The notes under the pieces are model-generated. The model did not search any database, was not told the origin of the DNA, and saw nothing but the letters and a program-made list of their open reading frames with translations. From NCBI RefSeq assembly GCF_030503855.1, contig NZ_CP129971.1, positions 3,844,001-3,908,000 on the forward strand: 64,000 nucleotides of DNA. The letters run 5' to 3'. Below, piece by piece: positions 9,091 through 18,140 of the stretch. This DNA is from Marivirga salinae. GTDB lineage: Bacteria > Bacteroidota > Bacteroidia > Cytophagales > Cyclobacteriaceae. How positions within the stretch are numbered: the stretch's first letter is position 1; every line of letters starts with the position of its first letter. The translations under genes and the position numbers were made by a program.

Positions 9091-10297
9091 ATTGTATCCC
9101 AATCACAATTCCTGGGAAGAAACTTCCCATTGAGAACAAAGAAGGCTCTTGATTTTCTACTGCAGTTAATTGATAATTTATAGCTGCACCAATTTCTAAA
9201 TCTCTTAACTTAGTAAGTTCAAAGCCATAAATTAATTCTGATCTCAATATCTTAGGCCCTTTTAAAAATTTTATATCTCTTGCTTTTTGTTGCCAAAGGC
9301 TCGCATTGATTTGTAAAAATTTTGTTTTTTCAGGATTGCTCCACTCTTTTTCCAAACCATAAGCCATCCCCCAAATAGGTAAGCCGCTAATAGAAAAATT
9401 ATACCCAAACTGAAGTAAATTACCAAAAAACCTACTTCCTGTACCTAAGGCAACATTCGATAAAAACATATCTGTTGACCTGAAACTCAAATGCCCATGA
9501 CTTGCATCAACATTTAGCAAGCCTAATGGCACTCCCTTATTGTTACCGCTGATATTAATCAATCCAATTTGATTTCCATTATTTACCTTGCTAATATTAA
9601 TTAATCCAATCTGCCAAGTATCATTAAACAAACTGGTAAATTCATGACCAAAACCTGCAGTTCTAGCATAATTAAATAATCCCAATTGTAAGCCATTAGT
9701 CTGTCCATCGGAATAATTGAATAAAGGAGCAATCTGAAAACCCACCATCCCGATCTTAGATGAATTGATTAAACCTGCTATTTGAGCACCCTCTAAATAT
9801 CTAGATTTGTTAGTCAGAAAGCCTAACTGAAAACCTTTAAAACCTGATGCTGCCGTATTAAAAGTAGAAATTTGCACCCCTGTCCCATTCCCAAAAGTTT
9901 TGTTAGTGATAGCAGCAAATTGAATACCCTTAAAAGTATTCTCTAATTTTTCCTTTGGGTTAAGTTTATTATGAACTCCTGATACATTTGCAAAACCAGC
10001 GAACTGAAAACCCTGAAACTTTTCATAATTGTAATTGGAAATAAGTGCTAACTCAATGCCACTTACGCTTCCAGTAACACCCGATGTTAGATTCAGTGAC
10101 AATTTGTAATGATTGGATATCTCATCTACTGTATGATTACTAAAACCTGGAAAAGCTGAAAAATGGATTTTTGATTGTTTGCTATACGATTGGGCGAATA
10201 ATTCTACAGAAGTAAAAAAGAAAAACAGAAAAACTATAAATTTAAAGATTGAAAAGATGCTTTTTGATTTCTTTCTTTTTTTTATAATATCTTGCAT
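9089..10297 (-). CDS. LA_2272-like surface repeat protein
   Basis: 402 residues with a signal peptide (IFSIFKFIVFLFFFFTSVEL then FAQ). Residues about 95-270 hold a chain of degenerate 17-23-residue repeats of the form G-(h)-Q-(h)-(G/A)-h-(h)-N-x-(S/A): GIQFAAITNKT, GVQISTFNTA, GFQLGFLTNKS, GAQIAGLINSS, GFQIAPLFNYS, GLQLGLFNYA, WQIGLINIS, GNQIGLINIS. This matches the LA_2272 surface repeat family first named in Leptospira. Function is unknown; an outer-membrane or surface beta structure is expected. Convergent with the efflux operon. Confidence 0.72.
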   Translation of the reverse strand: MQDIIKKRKKSKSIFSIFKFIVFLFFFFTSVELFAQSYSKQSKIHFSAFPGFSNHTVDEISNHYKLSLNLTSGVTGSVSGIELALISNYNYEKFQGFQFAGFANVSGVHNKLNPKEKLENTFKGIQFAAITNKTFGNGTGVQISTFNTAASGFKGFQLGFLTNKSRYLEGAQIAGLINSSKIGMVGFQIAPLFNYSDGQTNGLQLGLFNYARTAGFGHEFTSLFNDTWQIGLINISKVNNGNQIGLINISGNNKGVPLGLLNVDASHGHLSFRSTDMFLSNVALGTGSRFFGNLLQFGYNFSISGLPIWGMAYGLEKEWSNPEKTKFLQINASLWQQKARDIKFLKGPKILRSELIYGFELTKLRDLEIGAAINYQLTAVENQEPSLFSMGSFFPGIVIGIQ

Positions 10298-10359
10298 GCT
10301 TTATGGTTATAGTTCAAATTTAACTAACTAATAACTAATTAAAACCATTCTTATTGCCA

Positions 10360-11511
10360 ATGTATAGAATTCTACTTGTATCCGTTATTACTTTACTGAT
10401 AAGCTCATGCGAAGGAACTGATGATCAAAAATTAGGTTTCACAATAATTGATAGCATGAAAATAAAGCTAGATAATGAGACTAATGAGATGACCTCAAGT
10501 TCTCAATTTAAGAATATTGATGGTACGGATTATCTTTTTCGTTTTAGAGATTATCAGTCCCCGAAAAATCCTCAACAACTAGAAGTAATTAACTTAACAG
10601 ACGAAAAAGTTGAAAAAATAATTGATTTTCCTTTAGAAGGGCCTAATTCCTTTAATGAATTGGTAAATTTCCATGTACATGATTTCGATTCCATATTTTT
10701 CCATAATGAAGCTTTTCCACTAACTTTTTACCTGACTGACACCAGCAAAAACTTAAAGCAAAAGTGGGAAATTGAAGATATGGAAATTGGTGCGGGTTGG
10801 TCGTCAAATGCCTCTCCCTTTTTGATAGAAGATAAATTTTACTTTTGCAGCATATCAACTCAATCTTTTTACCCTGATGATCAAGATTATATTGACTATA
10901 AATTTTTAAGCTACTTGAATTTAAATAATGGGAAAATCAAAGAAGTCTCCTCTATTGATTACCCGAAAATATTCAAGGAAAATTACAAAAATGGAAAATG
11001 GTATCCTTGGAGTGGAAAACCTTATTTCCACTATTACAATGAAAATATCTTTGTAGGATTTAATATGAGTCCTGAAATTACAAGCATTAAGCAGGGCAAA
11101 ACTGAAAATATTAATCTGGAGATTTCTTTTGCAAAATTAGCAGAAGCAGTTAGTATTGATATTAATGATTTCGCTTCTAATCAGTTGCATTTAATCGGCA
11201 GCCCTCAGTTAGGAAAAATGGTTTACGACCCCTATCGAGATAAGTTAATTCGACTTTACAAGCATCCTATTGAAATTGATGAAAGTGAAGATAGGTCAAA
11301 TGTCTATTATCGATCTAGATTCAGCTTGCTCTTTTTTGAACTAAACGGAAAGCTAGCTGCAGAAATAGAACTCCCTAAAAACACATTTAATCCATCAATT
11401 ATAATCCCGACCGAAAAAGGTTTATTAATCAATACTGACAACCCATTTAACCCAAAAAACAATGAAAACTTTCTTGAGTTTGACCATATTTCTTTTAATG
11501 ATATGCAATAG
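10360..11511 (+). CDS. DUF4221-like lipoprotein
   Basis: 383 residues from the ATG at 10360 (a TTG two codons upstream is less likely). MYRILLVSVITLLISSC is a lipoprotein signal with Cys at residue 17. The rest is beta-rich, with hydrophobic/aromatic repeats and the C-terminal LFFELNGKLAAEIELPKNTF, ending with GLLINTDNPFNPKNNENFLEF, which fits DUF4221, a Bacteroidota propeller-like outer-surface family. The last 50 nt overlap the next gene, suggesting translational coupling. Function unknown. Confidence 0.7.
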   Translation: MYRILLVSVITLLISSCEGTDDQKLGFTIIDSMKIKLDNETNEMTSSSQFKNIDGTDYLFRFRDYQSPKNPQQLEVINLTDEKVEKIIDFPLEGPNSFNELVNFHVHDFDSIFFHNEAFPLTFYLTDTSKNLKQKWEIEDMEIGAGWSSNASPFLIEDKFYFCSISTQSFYPDDQDYIDYKFLSYLNLNNGKIKEVSSIDYPKIFKENYKNGKWYPWSGKPYFHYYNENIFVGFNMSPEITSIKQGKTENINLEISFAKLAEAVSIDINDFASNQLHLIGSPQLGKMVYDPYRDKLIRLYKHPIEIDESEDRSNVYYRSRFSLLFFELNGKLAAEIELPKNTFNPSIIIPTEKGLLINTDNPFNPKNNENFLEFDHISFNDMQ

Positions 11512-12430
11512 TTTTTCAATTAATGCGCAATCTGATCCTACAGGAAACCTATTCTTTTGCAGGGCCAATGCCGATATGGGTAAAATCATTCCTATTGATG
11601 ATAAAGTGATCATAAGACCTGAGAGAGCTAGTTTTTTAGTGCTGGCAAACCCAAATGGTTTAATTGAAGATACTATTAAAATGAAGAAAGAATGGGGTGC
11701 TATTATGGGCGTGGTTCCCACATCTGATTCCACCTTTTCGGTAGCTTTAGGAGCTCATGGTTTTAAAGTTCTTATTAAAAATAATCAGTTTTCAATTCAA
11801 GAAGAAATCCCAGCTGAATTTTTTATTAAAGAGTATCAAACGGGAATGAAAATACCCATTAGAGATTATATAATAGGGATCACCCCAAATACAAATGCAC
11901 CAAGAAAGCACAGCATTTATCAATTTGCCTTAATTCATAAGAAAGACTCTCAACTTATAATCTTGAATGAACCACTTCCTTTAAAATCAAGATATTACCA
12001 GGGAATGAGTCATTTAGTAGATTATTATGTGGCCAATAATAATCTGATTATCAATCATTCAGAAGCGAATTCTCTGATCATACATGATTTGGAAAATGCA
12101 CAAACTACTATCAAAAATTTCCCTGAAATTGAAGATAAAAAGAAAGAGATTTGGTATGCGATTGTGGATAATGCAAATGATGATTTCTATTTAATTAGAA
12201 ATAGAAAAAAAGAGCTCAATGAAGTTTATTCTTATAATCTAGCTTCTAATGAACTTCGATTTATTTTATCCACAACACAGCATATTTCAAGTATCAATGA
12301 ATCAAGAGCATTCTATAGAGAAAAAGATGAAGAAGGAGATATCTGTTTCTATTTTATTGATTTGAAGCAAAAAGAGGAGGCTAAATCAGAAATACTAAAG
12401 CTTGACGAAGTAGTTATTAAGAAAAAATAA
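11462..12430 (+). CDS. Secreted hypothetical protein
   Basis: 322 residues starting with a signal peptide (TFLSLTIFLLMICNSFSINA then Q). I do not recognise a domain; the sequence is beta-rich with a Lys-rich C-terminus and resembles the general propeller style of the preceding DUF4221 protein, with which it overlaps by 50 nt in another frame. The unusual overlap is real because both frames keep strong features (lipoprotein C-terminus and signal peptide). Probably a co-expressed envelope protein. Confidence 0.7.
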   Translation: MKTFLSLTIFLLMICNSFSINAQSDPTGNLFFCRANADMGKIIPIDDKVIIRPERASFLVLANPNGLIEDTIKMKKEWGAIMGVVPTSDSTFSVALGAHGFKVLIKNNQFSIQEEIPAEFFIKEYQTGMKIPIRDYIIGITPNTNAPRKHSIYQFALIHKKDSQLIILNEPLPLKSRYYQGMSHLVDYYVANNNLIINHSEANSLIIHDLENAQTTIKNFPEIEDKKKEIWYAIVDNANDDFYLIRNRKKELNEVYSYNLASNELRFILSTTQHISSINESRAFYREKDEEGDICFYFIDLKQKEEAKSEILKLDEVVIKKK

Positions 12431-12450
12431 CTTTCATAAACACCATTTAT

Positions 12451-12562
12451 TATTGACATTTCCATCAAAATAGATAAATATCGACAAATACATCTATATT
12501 TTATTATATCGATATAATTATCTATATTTGTAATTATCGATAATAATGACGATATTTATATC
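12451..12562 (+). repeat. Four-copy degenerate 28-bp tandem repeat with TATCGATA core
   Basis: Units begin at 12451, 12479, 12507 and 12535, exactly 28 bp apart, with heads TATTGACA, TATCGACA, TATCGATA and TATCGATA. The middle units share ATCTATATTT at a fixed offset (12492 and 12520). The last two cores are centres of 12-bp palindromes (TATATCGATATA, ATTATCGATAAT). The array ends 17 nt before the SatD-like start codon and contains its likely promoter, so an operator array is plausible. Confidence 0.75.
12523..12530 (+). promoter_or_regulatory. Candidate -7 element for the SatD-like gene
   Basis: TATATTTG matches TAnnTTTG; TTTA lies 19 nt upstream (12500-12503) in place of the -33 TTTG. It sits inside the third 28-bp unit, so a protein bound to the TATCGATA cores would cover it. 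Confidence 0.5.
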
Positions 12563-12579
12563 AGACATAAAGCATTCTA

Positions 12580-13179
12580 ATGATCGCAGTCATAACAGGG
12601 GACATTATTAATTCAACTGAAAATGCATCCATTAATTGGTTGAAAGAACTTAAATCAGTTTTAGATCAATATGGAAGTAGTCCAGAAAAATGGGAAATCT
12701 ATAGAGGGGATAGTTTCCAATTGAAACTTCCAGTTGAAAAAGCTATTACGGCAGCTTTCCACATCAAGTCCACCATTAAACAAATTAAAAACAAAGATGT
12801 AAGAATCGGGATTGGAGTAGGAAAGGAAGATTATATATCCGAAAAAATATCCGAATCAAACGGTATTGCCTATCAAAATTCAGGCTTATCCTTCGAATCT
12901 CTTAAAAAGAATACTCTATCCATTAAATCAAATGATGCTAGCTGGGACGAACCCTTAAATATAATGCTGGAATTAGTGCTTTTTATTGCAGATAAATGGA
13001 CAACAAGTCAAGCTGAAGCTATTAAAGCAAGCATTGAGAATCCTAATAAAAACCAAAATCAACTTGCAGAACTATTACAAAAAACTCAAAGTACTATCAG
13101 CGCATCCCTTGATAGAAGTGGATATGACAGCCTGAAAAAAATAGTTGACTATTATAAGAAACAAACCCAATTGTTATGA
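12580..13179 (+). CDS. SatD family protein
   Basis: 199 residues. The N-terminal two thirds (MIAVITGDIINSTENASINW, then EKWEIYRGDSFQLKLP and VRIGIGVGKEDYI) resemble the SatD family and have a nucleotide-cyclase-like flavour (GDxxxS...RGDSFQ). The C-terminal 60 residues form a helix-turn-helix (NQLAELLQKTQSTISASLDR) of MarR/sigma-4 style. A DNA-binding regulator with a ligand domain is likely. It overlaps the DUF3307 gene by 4 nt, a conserved pairing in Bacteroidota. The repeat array in front suggests autoregulation. Confidence 0.78.
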   Translation: MIAVITGDIINSTENASINWLKELKSVLDQYGSSPEKWEIYRGDSFQLKLPVEKAITAAFHIKSTIKQIKNKDVRIGIGVGKEDYISEKISESNGIAYQNSGLSFESLKKNTLSIKSNDASWDEPLNIMLELVLFIADKWTTSQAEAIKASIENPNKNQNQLAELLQKTQSTISASLDRSGYDSLKKIVDYYKKQTQLL

Positions 13180-13649
13180 TTTCATTTCTACTAAAAGCTT
13201 TAATCGCTCATGTTTTGGGTGATTTTGTATTTCAACCAGACCGTTGGGTAAAAGACAAACAATTAAAAAAAGGGAAATCAAAATTCCTATATTTTCATAT
13301 CATCATTCATGCTGGTTTATTATCGGTTTTATTACAATTTAACTTTGAGTTTTGGTTAGCATTCCTTGTCATTCCTATCAGCCACTATTTAATTGACATC
13401 ATAAAAATCTATCTTGAAAAAAGGATCAATTCTCGATATCTGTTTGTATTTGACCAGCTAGCTCATTTAGTAGTCATTTTAGGTTTAGCTTGGTATTATT
13501 ATCCCCAATTAATCAATTTTGACTTTCAAGTTTCCAACACTCTATTGCTTTTATTATTAAGCATTTTACTGCTTACCTATGGTGTAGCAGTCTTCATAAA
13601 AGTTATCATGTCAATATGGGATTTACCGGAAGATTCAGATCAGGATTAA
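13176..13649 (+). CDS. DUF3307 membrane protein, N-terminal part (ends at in-frame stop)
   Basis: 157 residues with the DUF3307 opening HVLGDFVFQPDRWVKDK, conserved HxxxxG/HYLIDIIK and DQLAHL motifs, and about four membrane segments. A TAA at 13647-13649 ends it after DLPEDSDQD. The same frame stays open for another 81 codons that encode the usual C-terminal membrane part of this family, so this is a truncated product unless the stop is read through, edited or a sequence error. It overlaps the SatD-like gene by 4 nt. Confidence 0.8.
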   Translation: MISFLLKALIAHVLGDFVFQPDRWVKDKQLKKGKSKFLYFHIIIHAGLLSVLLQFNFEFWLAFLVIPISHYLIDIIKIYLEKRINSRYLFVFDQLAHLVVILGLAWYYYPQLINFDFQVSNTLLLLLLSILLLTYGVAVFIKVIMSIWDLPEDSDQD

Positions 13650-13892
13650 TTATCTAAAGCAGGGAAATACATTGGGATTTTAGAACGATTGTTTGTTTTT
13701 TCATTTGTCTTAATGGAAGAATGGCAAGCTATTGGGTTTTTAATCGCTGCGAAATCAGTATTTCGATTCGGAGATTTGTCCCGTGCTAAAGATCGAAAGC
13801 TCACAGAATATATTTTAATTGGGACATTACTTAGCTTTGGTTTTGCTATTTTAATTGGTCTGTTATATAAAAATATAACCAATCAAATCTAA
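13650..13892 (+). pseudogene. DUF3307 C-terminal part, separated by a single in-frame stop
   Basis: Directly after the TAA at 13647 the same frame reads LSKAGKYIGILERLFVFSFV, then EEWQAIGFLIAAKSVFRFGD and TEYILIGTLLSFGFAILIGL to a TAA at 13890. These are the amphipathic and transmembrane segments found at the end of full-length (about 240-residue) DUF3307 proteins. With the stop ignored, the joined protein is 238 residues. There is no good start codon at its head; a TTG at 13689 is the first candidate. Most likely one nonsense change in an otherwise intact gene. Confidence 0.75.
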
Positions 13893-13927
13893 GTGAAATA
13901 ATTTGATTTGATGTTAATGAGCACTAA

Positions 13928-13951
13928 AGGGAAATGGGTTTCCATTTCCCT
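13928..13951. terminator. Hairpin between DUF3307 and aroF
   Basis: AGGGAAATGG / CCATTTCCCT is a perfect 10-bp stem with a GTTT loop between convergent genes. A strong T-run is missing, so it may be a structural terminator for the end of the trp operon. Confidence 0.6.
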
Positions 13952-13982
13952 CTAGTACAAAACATTTCTGCATAAAAGTTTA

Positions 13983-14996
13983 TCAATTCAACTCTCCTCT
14001 AAGCTCATAAGCTTTTCGCATTTTGTTTACCATTGCTGTACTCTCTGCAAAGTATAAAGATTGCTGTCCGTCACTCATCGCTTTTTCAGGATCAGGATGT
14101 AATTCATAAATCACTCCATCTGCTCCTGCCATAATTCCTGCCAAGGCAACGGGCTCAACATGCTTCCTTATACCGATTCCATGAGATGGATCGACCACGA
14201 CTGGCAAATGAGTTCTATCCTTTAAAACCGGGATCGCATTAATGTCCAAGGTGTTTCGGGTCATGTTTTCAAAGGTTCTGATTCCTCTTTCACATAAAAT
14301 CAAATCTTCATTACCTCCACTAAAAACATACTCAGCAGAATAAAGCAATTCTTCAATTGTACCGCTCACGCCTCTTTTAATCATCACCGGTTTGTCCACT
14401 TTACCCAGCTCATCCAATAAATTGAAATTCTGTGTGTTTCGGGCGCCTACCTGATAGATATCAATGAAATCATACATTTCCTCCACCTGAGAAACTTGCA
14501 TCACTTCAGTTATGATTTTTATTCCAGCCGCTTTGGCTTTGTCGTGCCACATTTTTAAGCCTTCCATGCCCAAGCCACGAAAGGAATAAGGTGAACTTCT
14601 TGGCTTGTAAACTCCACCACGCATGATTTTCACATCATTCTCCACCAAATGAGCAATTACGGCATCCACTTGGTCTTCATTTTCAATACTACATGGACCC
14701 GCCATGATATTAAAATGGTTCTGTGAAAGGATATCGCCATCACGTAATTTAATTTCAGCTGGATTAACCTTCCATTTCTTTGAAACCAATTGATAATTAT
14801 CAGATACCACATGTACATCCTTAACACCAGATAGATGTCCTATTTCACGGATGTCAATATCTCCTTTCTCCAAGGCTACCAAGTAAAAGCCTTTTTGGGT
14901 TTGTACCTCACTCACAGATTTTGTGAATTTGCCCAAAGAGGATATTAGATCTTCTTTTTGGGTGCTGTTTATGTTTTTTTCTAATTGTAAAATCAT
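13983..14996 (-). CDS. aroF: 3-deoxy-7-phosphoheptulonate synthase
   Basis: 337 residues: an N-terminal ferredoxin-like regulatory domain (about 1-75) and a KDO8P-synthase-like TIM barrel with IMAGPCSIEN, GGVYKPRSSPYSFRG, VGARNTQNF, ILCERGIRTFE and VVDPSHGIGIRKH. It condenses PEP and erythrose 4-phosphate, the first shikimate-pathway step. It is the last gene of the trp operon, which couples precursor supply to tryptophan synthesis. No chorismate mutase domain is present. Confidence 0.93.
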   Translation of the reverse strand: MILQLEKNINSTQKEDLISSLGKFTKSVSEVQTQKGFYLVALEKGDIDIREIGHLSGVKDVHVVSDNYQLVSKKWKVNPAEIKLRDGDILSQNHFNIMAGPCSIENEDQVDAVIAHLVENDVKIMRGGVYKPRSSPYSFRGLGMEGLKMWHDKAKAAGIKIITEVMQVSQVEEMYDFIDIYQVGARNTQNFNLLDELGKVDKPVMIKRGVSGTIEELLYSAEYVFSGGNEDLILCERGIRTFENMTRNTLDINAIPVLKDRTHLPVVVDPSHGIGIRKHVEPVALAGIMAGADGVIYELHPDPEKAMSDGQQSLYFAESTAMVNKMRKAYELRGELN

Positions 14997-15122
14997 ATTT
15001 TAGATTTTTAGGGTCTAGAACCTAGAGTCAAGACTTGATGTCGTTCTTCCAGATTTTAGATGGTTTATTTACTTTTTTTTACACTATATAACAAAATTTC
15101 ATTGGTCATAATCCATCAAACA

Positions 15123-15296
15123 ACACCCCTATAGTCCCCTCAAGGGGACAGTCTCACAGATTCACGTCAGTAGAAACCATAAGTATATCACTATTTTTTT
15201 CTACTTAAGTAAATTTTATAAAGTGAAATTATATTAAATTAAAAAACAAATATAATTCCGTGAGACTCCCCCCTTGAGGGGGGCGAAGGGGGGTGT
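15123..15296. mobile_element. MITE-like element with about 36-bp imperfect terminal inverted repeats
   Basis: Positions 15123-15157 (ACACCCCTATAGTCCCCTCA, then AGGGGACAGTCTCAC) and 15260-15296 (GTGAGACTCCCCCCTTGAGG onward to GGGTGT) are inverted copies sharing ACACCCC, CCCCTCAAGGGG and AGTCTCAC. The AT-rich 100 bp between them has no ORF. The element fills most of the 308-nt gap between trpA and aroF. No clear target-site duplication is visible. Confidence 0.65.
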
Positions 15297-15304
15297 CGAA
15301 ATCA

Positions 15305-16078
15305 CTAATTTCTTACCATATTAACAAAACCCTCAATACTGCCTTCCAAATCATCCCCATCCAAAGCCTTAATAAAAGCACTTCCAATTATTCCTCCATC
15401 TGCATATTCATTCACCATGCTTAAGGCTTCATGATCGCTAATACCGAAACCTACCATTCTTGGTGTTTTCAAATTCATGGCTTGAATTCTTTTTAAATAA
15501 TCCAGTCTTTCTGGACTATCACCCCAACTTCCACCCGTGGTGCTGGAACTGCTCACCATATAAATAAATCCTCCTTCTTGAGCATCCACTTCCCGAATTC
15601 TTTCTTCTGAGGTTTTGGGCGTTATCAGAAATACATTTTTCAAATTATACTTTTCAAAAATAGGCTTAAACTGCAATTTAAATTCGTGCATTGGCATATC
15701 GGGCAGAATCAATCCATCCACTCCTACTTCAGCACATTTTTGGCAAAACTTTTCAGTACCGTATTTCAAAACATTATTGCAGTAGCCCATTATAAAAACG
15801 GGCTTATCTGTAATTTTTCTTAAGTCAGCCAGTTGATCAAAAAGGGTGTTCAAATTCATTCCATTATCCAAAGCTTTCATACTGCTCTGCTGTATGGTGG
15901 GTCCATCAGCCAAAGGATCGGAATAGGGCATTCCAATTTCAATCACATCCACATCCGCTTTATCCAATGCTTTTAAAATAGTTTTAGTATCATTCAGATT
16001 AGGATAACCGGCAGTAAAATAAATCGTCAGCTTTTCTTTATCCTTTTGCTGAAATATATGTTCAATTCTGTTTTTCAT
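15305..16078 (-). CDS. trpA: Tryptophan synthase alpha subunit
   Basis: 257-residue TIM barrel with the TrpA signature IEIGMPYSDPLADGPTIQQS carrying the catalytic Glu and Asp, plus FITAGYPN-like LTIYFTAGYPNLNDT and the phosphate loop GFGISDHEAL / GGIIGSAFIKAL. It cleaves indole-3-glycerol phosphate to indole and glyceraldehyde 3-phosphate and passes indole to TrpB. Gene order trpB-trpA is conserved; a 103-nt AT-rich spacer with tandem CTAGAAT units separates them. Confidence 0.96.
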   Translation of the reverse strand: MKNRIEHIFQQKDKEKLTIYFTAGYPNLNDTKTILKALDKADVDVIEIGMPYSDPLADGPTIQQSSMKALDNGMNLNTLFDQLADLRKITDKPVFIMGYCNNVLKYGTEKFCQKCAEVGVDGLILPDMPMHEFKLQFKPIFEKYNLKNVFLITPKTSEERIREVDAQEGGFIYMVSSSSTTGGSWGDSPERLDYLKRIQAMNLKTPRMVGFGISDHEALSMVNEYADGGIIGSAFIKALDGDDLEGSIEGFVNMVRN

Positions 16079-16181
16079 TTTGTGAGAGTCAAGAGTAAAG
16101 AATCTAGAATCTAGAATCTAGAAAAAATGGTCAATTCTAAATCACTAATTCCTAATTAAAAAATTCGTAATTCGTAATTAA

Positions 16182-17363
16182 TCAGTAGTTTCCAAAGTTT
16201 ATGTAAGTCTGCAAGTCTTTATCCCCTCTTCCTGATAAATTTACCACTACTATATCATCCTTTTTAAATTCAAACTGATCTAAAGCAGCTAAAGCATGGG
16301 CAGTTTCTACTGCTGGAATAATGCCTTCCAATTTACTCAATTCAACTCCGGCATCCATGGCTTCTTTATCGGTTACATATTTAAAGATTCCTCTTTTGCT
16401 TGCATATAAATGGGCATGCAAAGGTCCAATTCCAGGATAATCTAATCCAGCTGAAATAGAATAAGGTTCTGTCACTTGTCCATCTTCAGATTGCATCAAT
16501 AAGGTTTTAAATCCATGCAAAACACCCGCGCTTCCTCTGGCAGTAGTGGCGGCTGTTTCACCACTATCTAAACCATGACCGGCTGCTTCCACCGCTACTA
16601 ATTTCACTTTTTCATTATTCAGATAATGATAAAATGCACCAGCTGCATTGCTTCCTCCACCTACACAAGCCACTACATAATCGGGTGCATTGGTGCCTTC
16701 TTGTTCTTGCAATTGCGCCATCATTTCTTCACTTATTACCGACTGGAAACGAGTTACCATATCTGGAAAAGGATGTGGCCCTACAACCGAACCAATGATA
16801 TAATGCGTGTCATCCGGATTATTAATCCAGTAGCGCATGGCCTCATTGGTGGCATCTTTCAAAGTTCTGGAACCAGAAGTAGCTGGAATTACCTCAGCTC
16901 CTAAAATTTTCATGCGCTCCACATTCGGCTTTTGCCTTTCCATATCTACCTCTCCCATGAAAACTTTGCAAGGCAAATCCAATAAAGCACAAGCTGTAGC
17001 AGTAGCCACACCGTGTTGACCAGCTCCCGTTTCGGCAATAATCTTCTTTTTGCCCAATCGCTTGGCTAATAAAGCTTGTCCAATGGCATTATTGATTTTA
17101 TGCGCCCCTGTGTGGTTCAAATCTTCTCTTTTAAGATAGATCTTAGCACCGTGTTTCTCAGAGAGTCTTTTCGCTAAATATAAAGGTGTGGGTCTTCCAA
17201 CATAATCCTTCAATAAAGCCTTGAATTCTTCTATAAATTCTGGCTCTTGTGAAATCTTTAAATAATTATTTTTCAGCTCCTCGATATTCGGATGCAAAAG
17301 CTCTGGAATATAAGCTCCACCAAACTCTCCATAATATCCGTTTTCATCTATTTTTATTTCCAT
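16182..17363 (-). CDS. trpB: Tryptophan synthase beta subunit
   Basis: 393 residues from the ATG at 17363 ([20 protein letters not shown]); a 20-residue extension to 17423 is rejected because it runs through spacer repeats. The PLP lysine is in [14 protein letters not shown], with [10 protein letters not shown], the phosphate-binding GGGSNAAG and the C-terminal NLSGRGDKD. It condenses indole and serine to tryptophan. Length is normal for TrpB1. Confidence 0.97.
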   Translation of the reverse strand: MEIKIDENGYYGEFGGAYIPELLHPNIEELKNNYLKISQEPEFIEEFKALLKDYVGRPTPLYLAKRLSEKHGAKIYLKREDLNHTGAHKINNAIGQALLAKRLGKKKIIAETGAGQHGVATATACALLDLPCKVFMGEVDMERQKPNVERMKILGAEVIPATSGSRTLKDATNEAMRYWINNPDDTHYIIGSVVGPHPFPDMVTRFQSVISEEMMAQLQEQEGTNAPDYVVACVGGGSNAAGAFYHYLNNEKVKLVAVEAAGHGLDSGETAATTARGSAGVLHGFKTLLMQSEDGQVTEPYSISAGLDYPGIGPLHAHLYASKRGIFKYVTDKEAMDAGVELSKLEGIIPAVETAHALAALDQFEFKKDDIVVVNLSGRGDKDLQTYINFGNY

Positions 17364-17483
17364 GTTTTTTTTAGTTATAAGTTTTAGGTTATAAGTCTTA
17401 AGTATGGAATACCTCACTTCCATCTCCCCACTTCAAACTCCCAAAATTATTTCAAAATTCGATCTGAACTAATTCATAATTTC

Positions 17484-18116
17484 TCATTCATAATTCGCAA
17501 TTACCTTTCGAACTTTCCCCACGTCCTTTAATCCAGGTTCAACTTCCAGCTTACTATTAAAATCCAGTGCATAAAGATTTTTAGACTTCAAATTTTTCAC
17601 CATTTCCATATCTTCTACACCCAAACCACCACTGAGGAAAAATGGCTTTTTTATTTTACTATTTTCTAGCACATCCCAATTAAATTTGACTCCATTTCCC
17701 CCTGGTAACTTCCCTTTAGTATCAAATAAGAAGTAATCTGCATCAGCATATTTGTTTATAATCTTGGTACCAAAATCATCATCCACTGAAAACACTTTAA
17801 TAACTTCCAAACCTTCTGATTTTAAGTATTTTACCATTTCTGGAGCTTCATTTCCATGCAATTGAACAATATCAAAAAAGCCTTTATCAGCATAATTTAA
17901 AATCACTTCCACGTTCTCATTTACAAAAACACCTACTCTTTCTGTTTCACCAAAATTCAGCTTTATAATTTCCTTCATTTGAGCCTCAGATACATATCGA
18001 GCAGATTTTTCATAGAAAATAAAGCCTAAATAATCGGGTTCAAATTCTAATATCTTATGGATGTTTTCCTTATCCCGCATCCCGCAAATCTTTATTTTAA
18101 AGTCTTGTCCTTGCAT
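17484..18116 (-). CDS. trpF: Phosphoribosylanthranilate isomerase
   Basis: 210-residue TIM barrel starting near FKIKICGMRDKENI (catalytic Cys in KICG) with GVFVNENVE, VQLHGNE, YFLFDTKGKLPGGNGVKFNW (catalytic Asp) and FFLSGGL at the phosphate site. It isomerises N-(5-phosphoribosyl)anthranilate to CdRP. It follows trpC by 24 nt; TrpC and TrpF are separate proteins here. Confidence 0.95.
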   Translation of the reverse strand: MQGQDFKIKICGMRDKENIHKILEFEPDYLGFIFYEKSARYVSEAQMKEIIKLNFGETERVGVFVNENVEVILNYADKGFFDIVQLHGNEAPEMVKYLKSEGLEVIKVFSVDDDFGTKIINKYADADYFLFDTKGKLPGGNGVKFNWDVLENSKIKKPFFLSGGLGVEDMEMVKNLKSKNLYALDFNSKLEVEPGLKDVGKVRKVIANYE

Positions 18117-18140
18117 ATTTATAAGGTTTTGATTTAAAAT

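Noticed and set aside
16626..17019. Plus-strand ORFs inside trpB
   Set aside because: Complement of conserved TrpB motifs.
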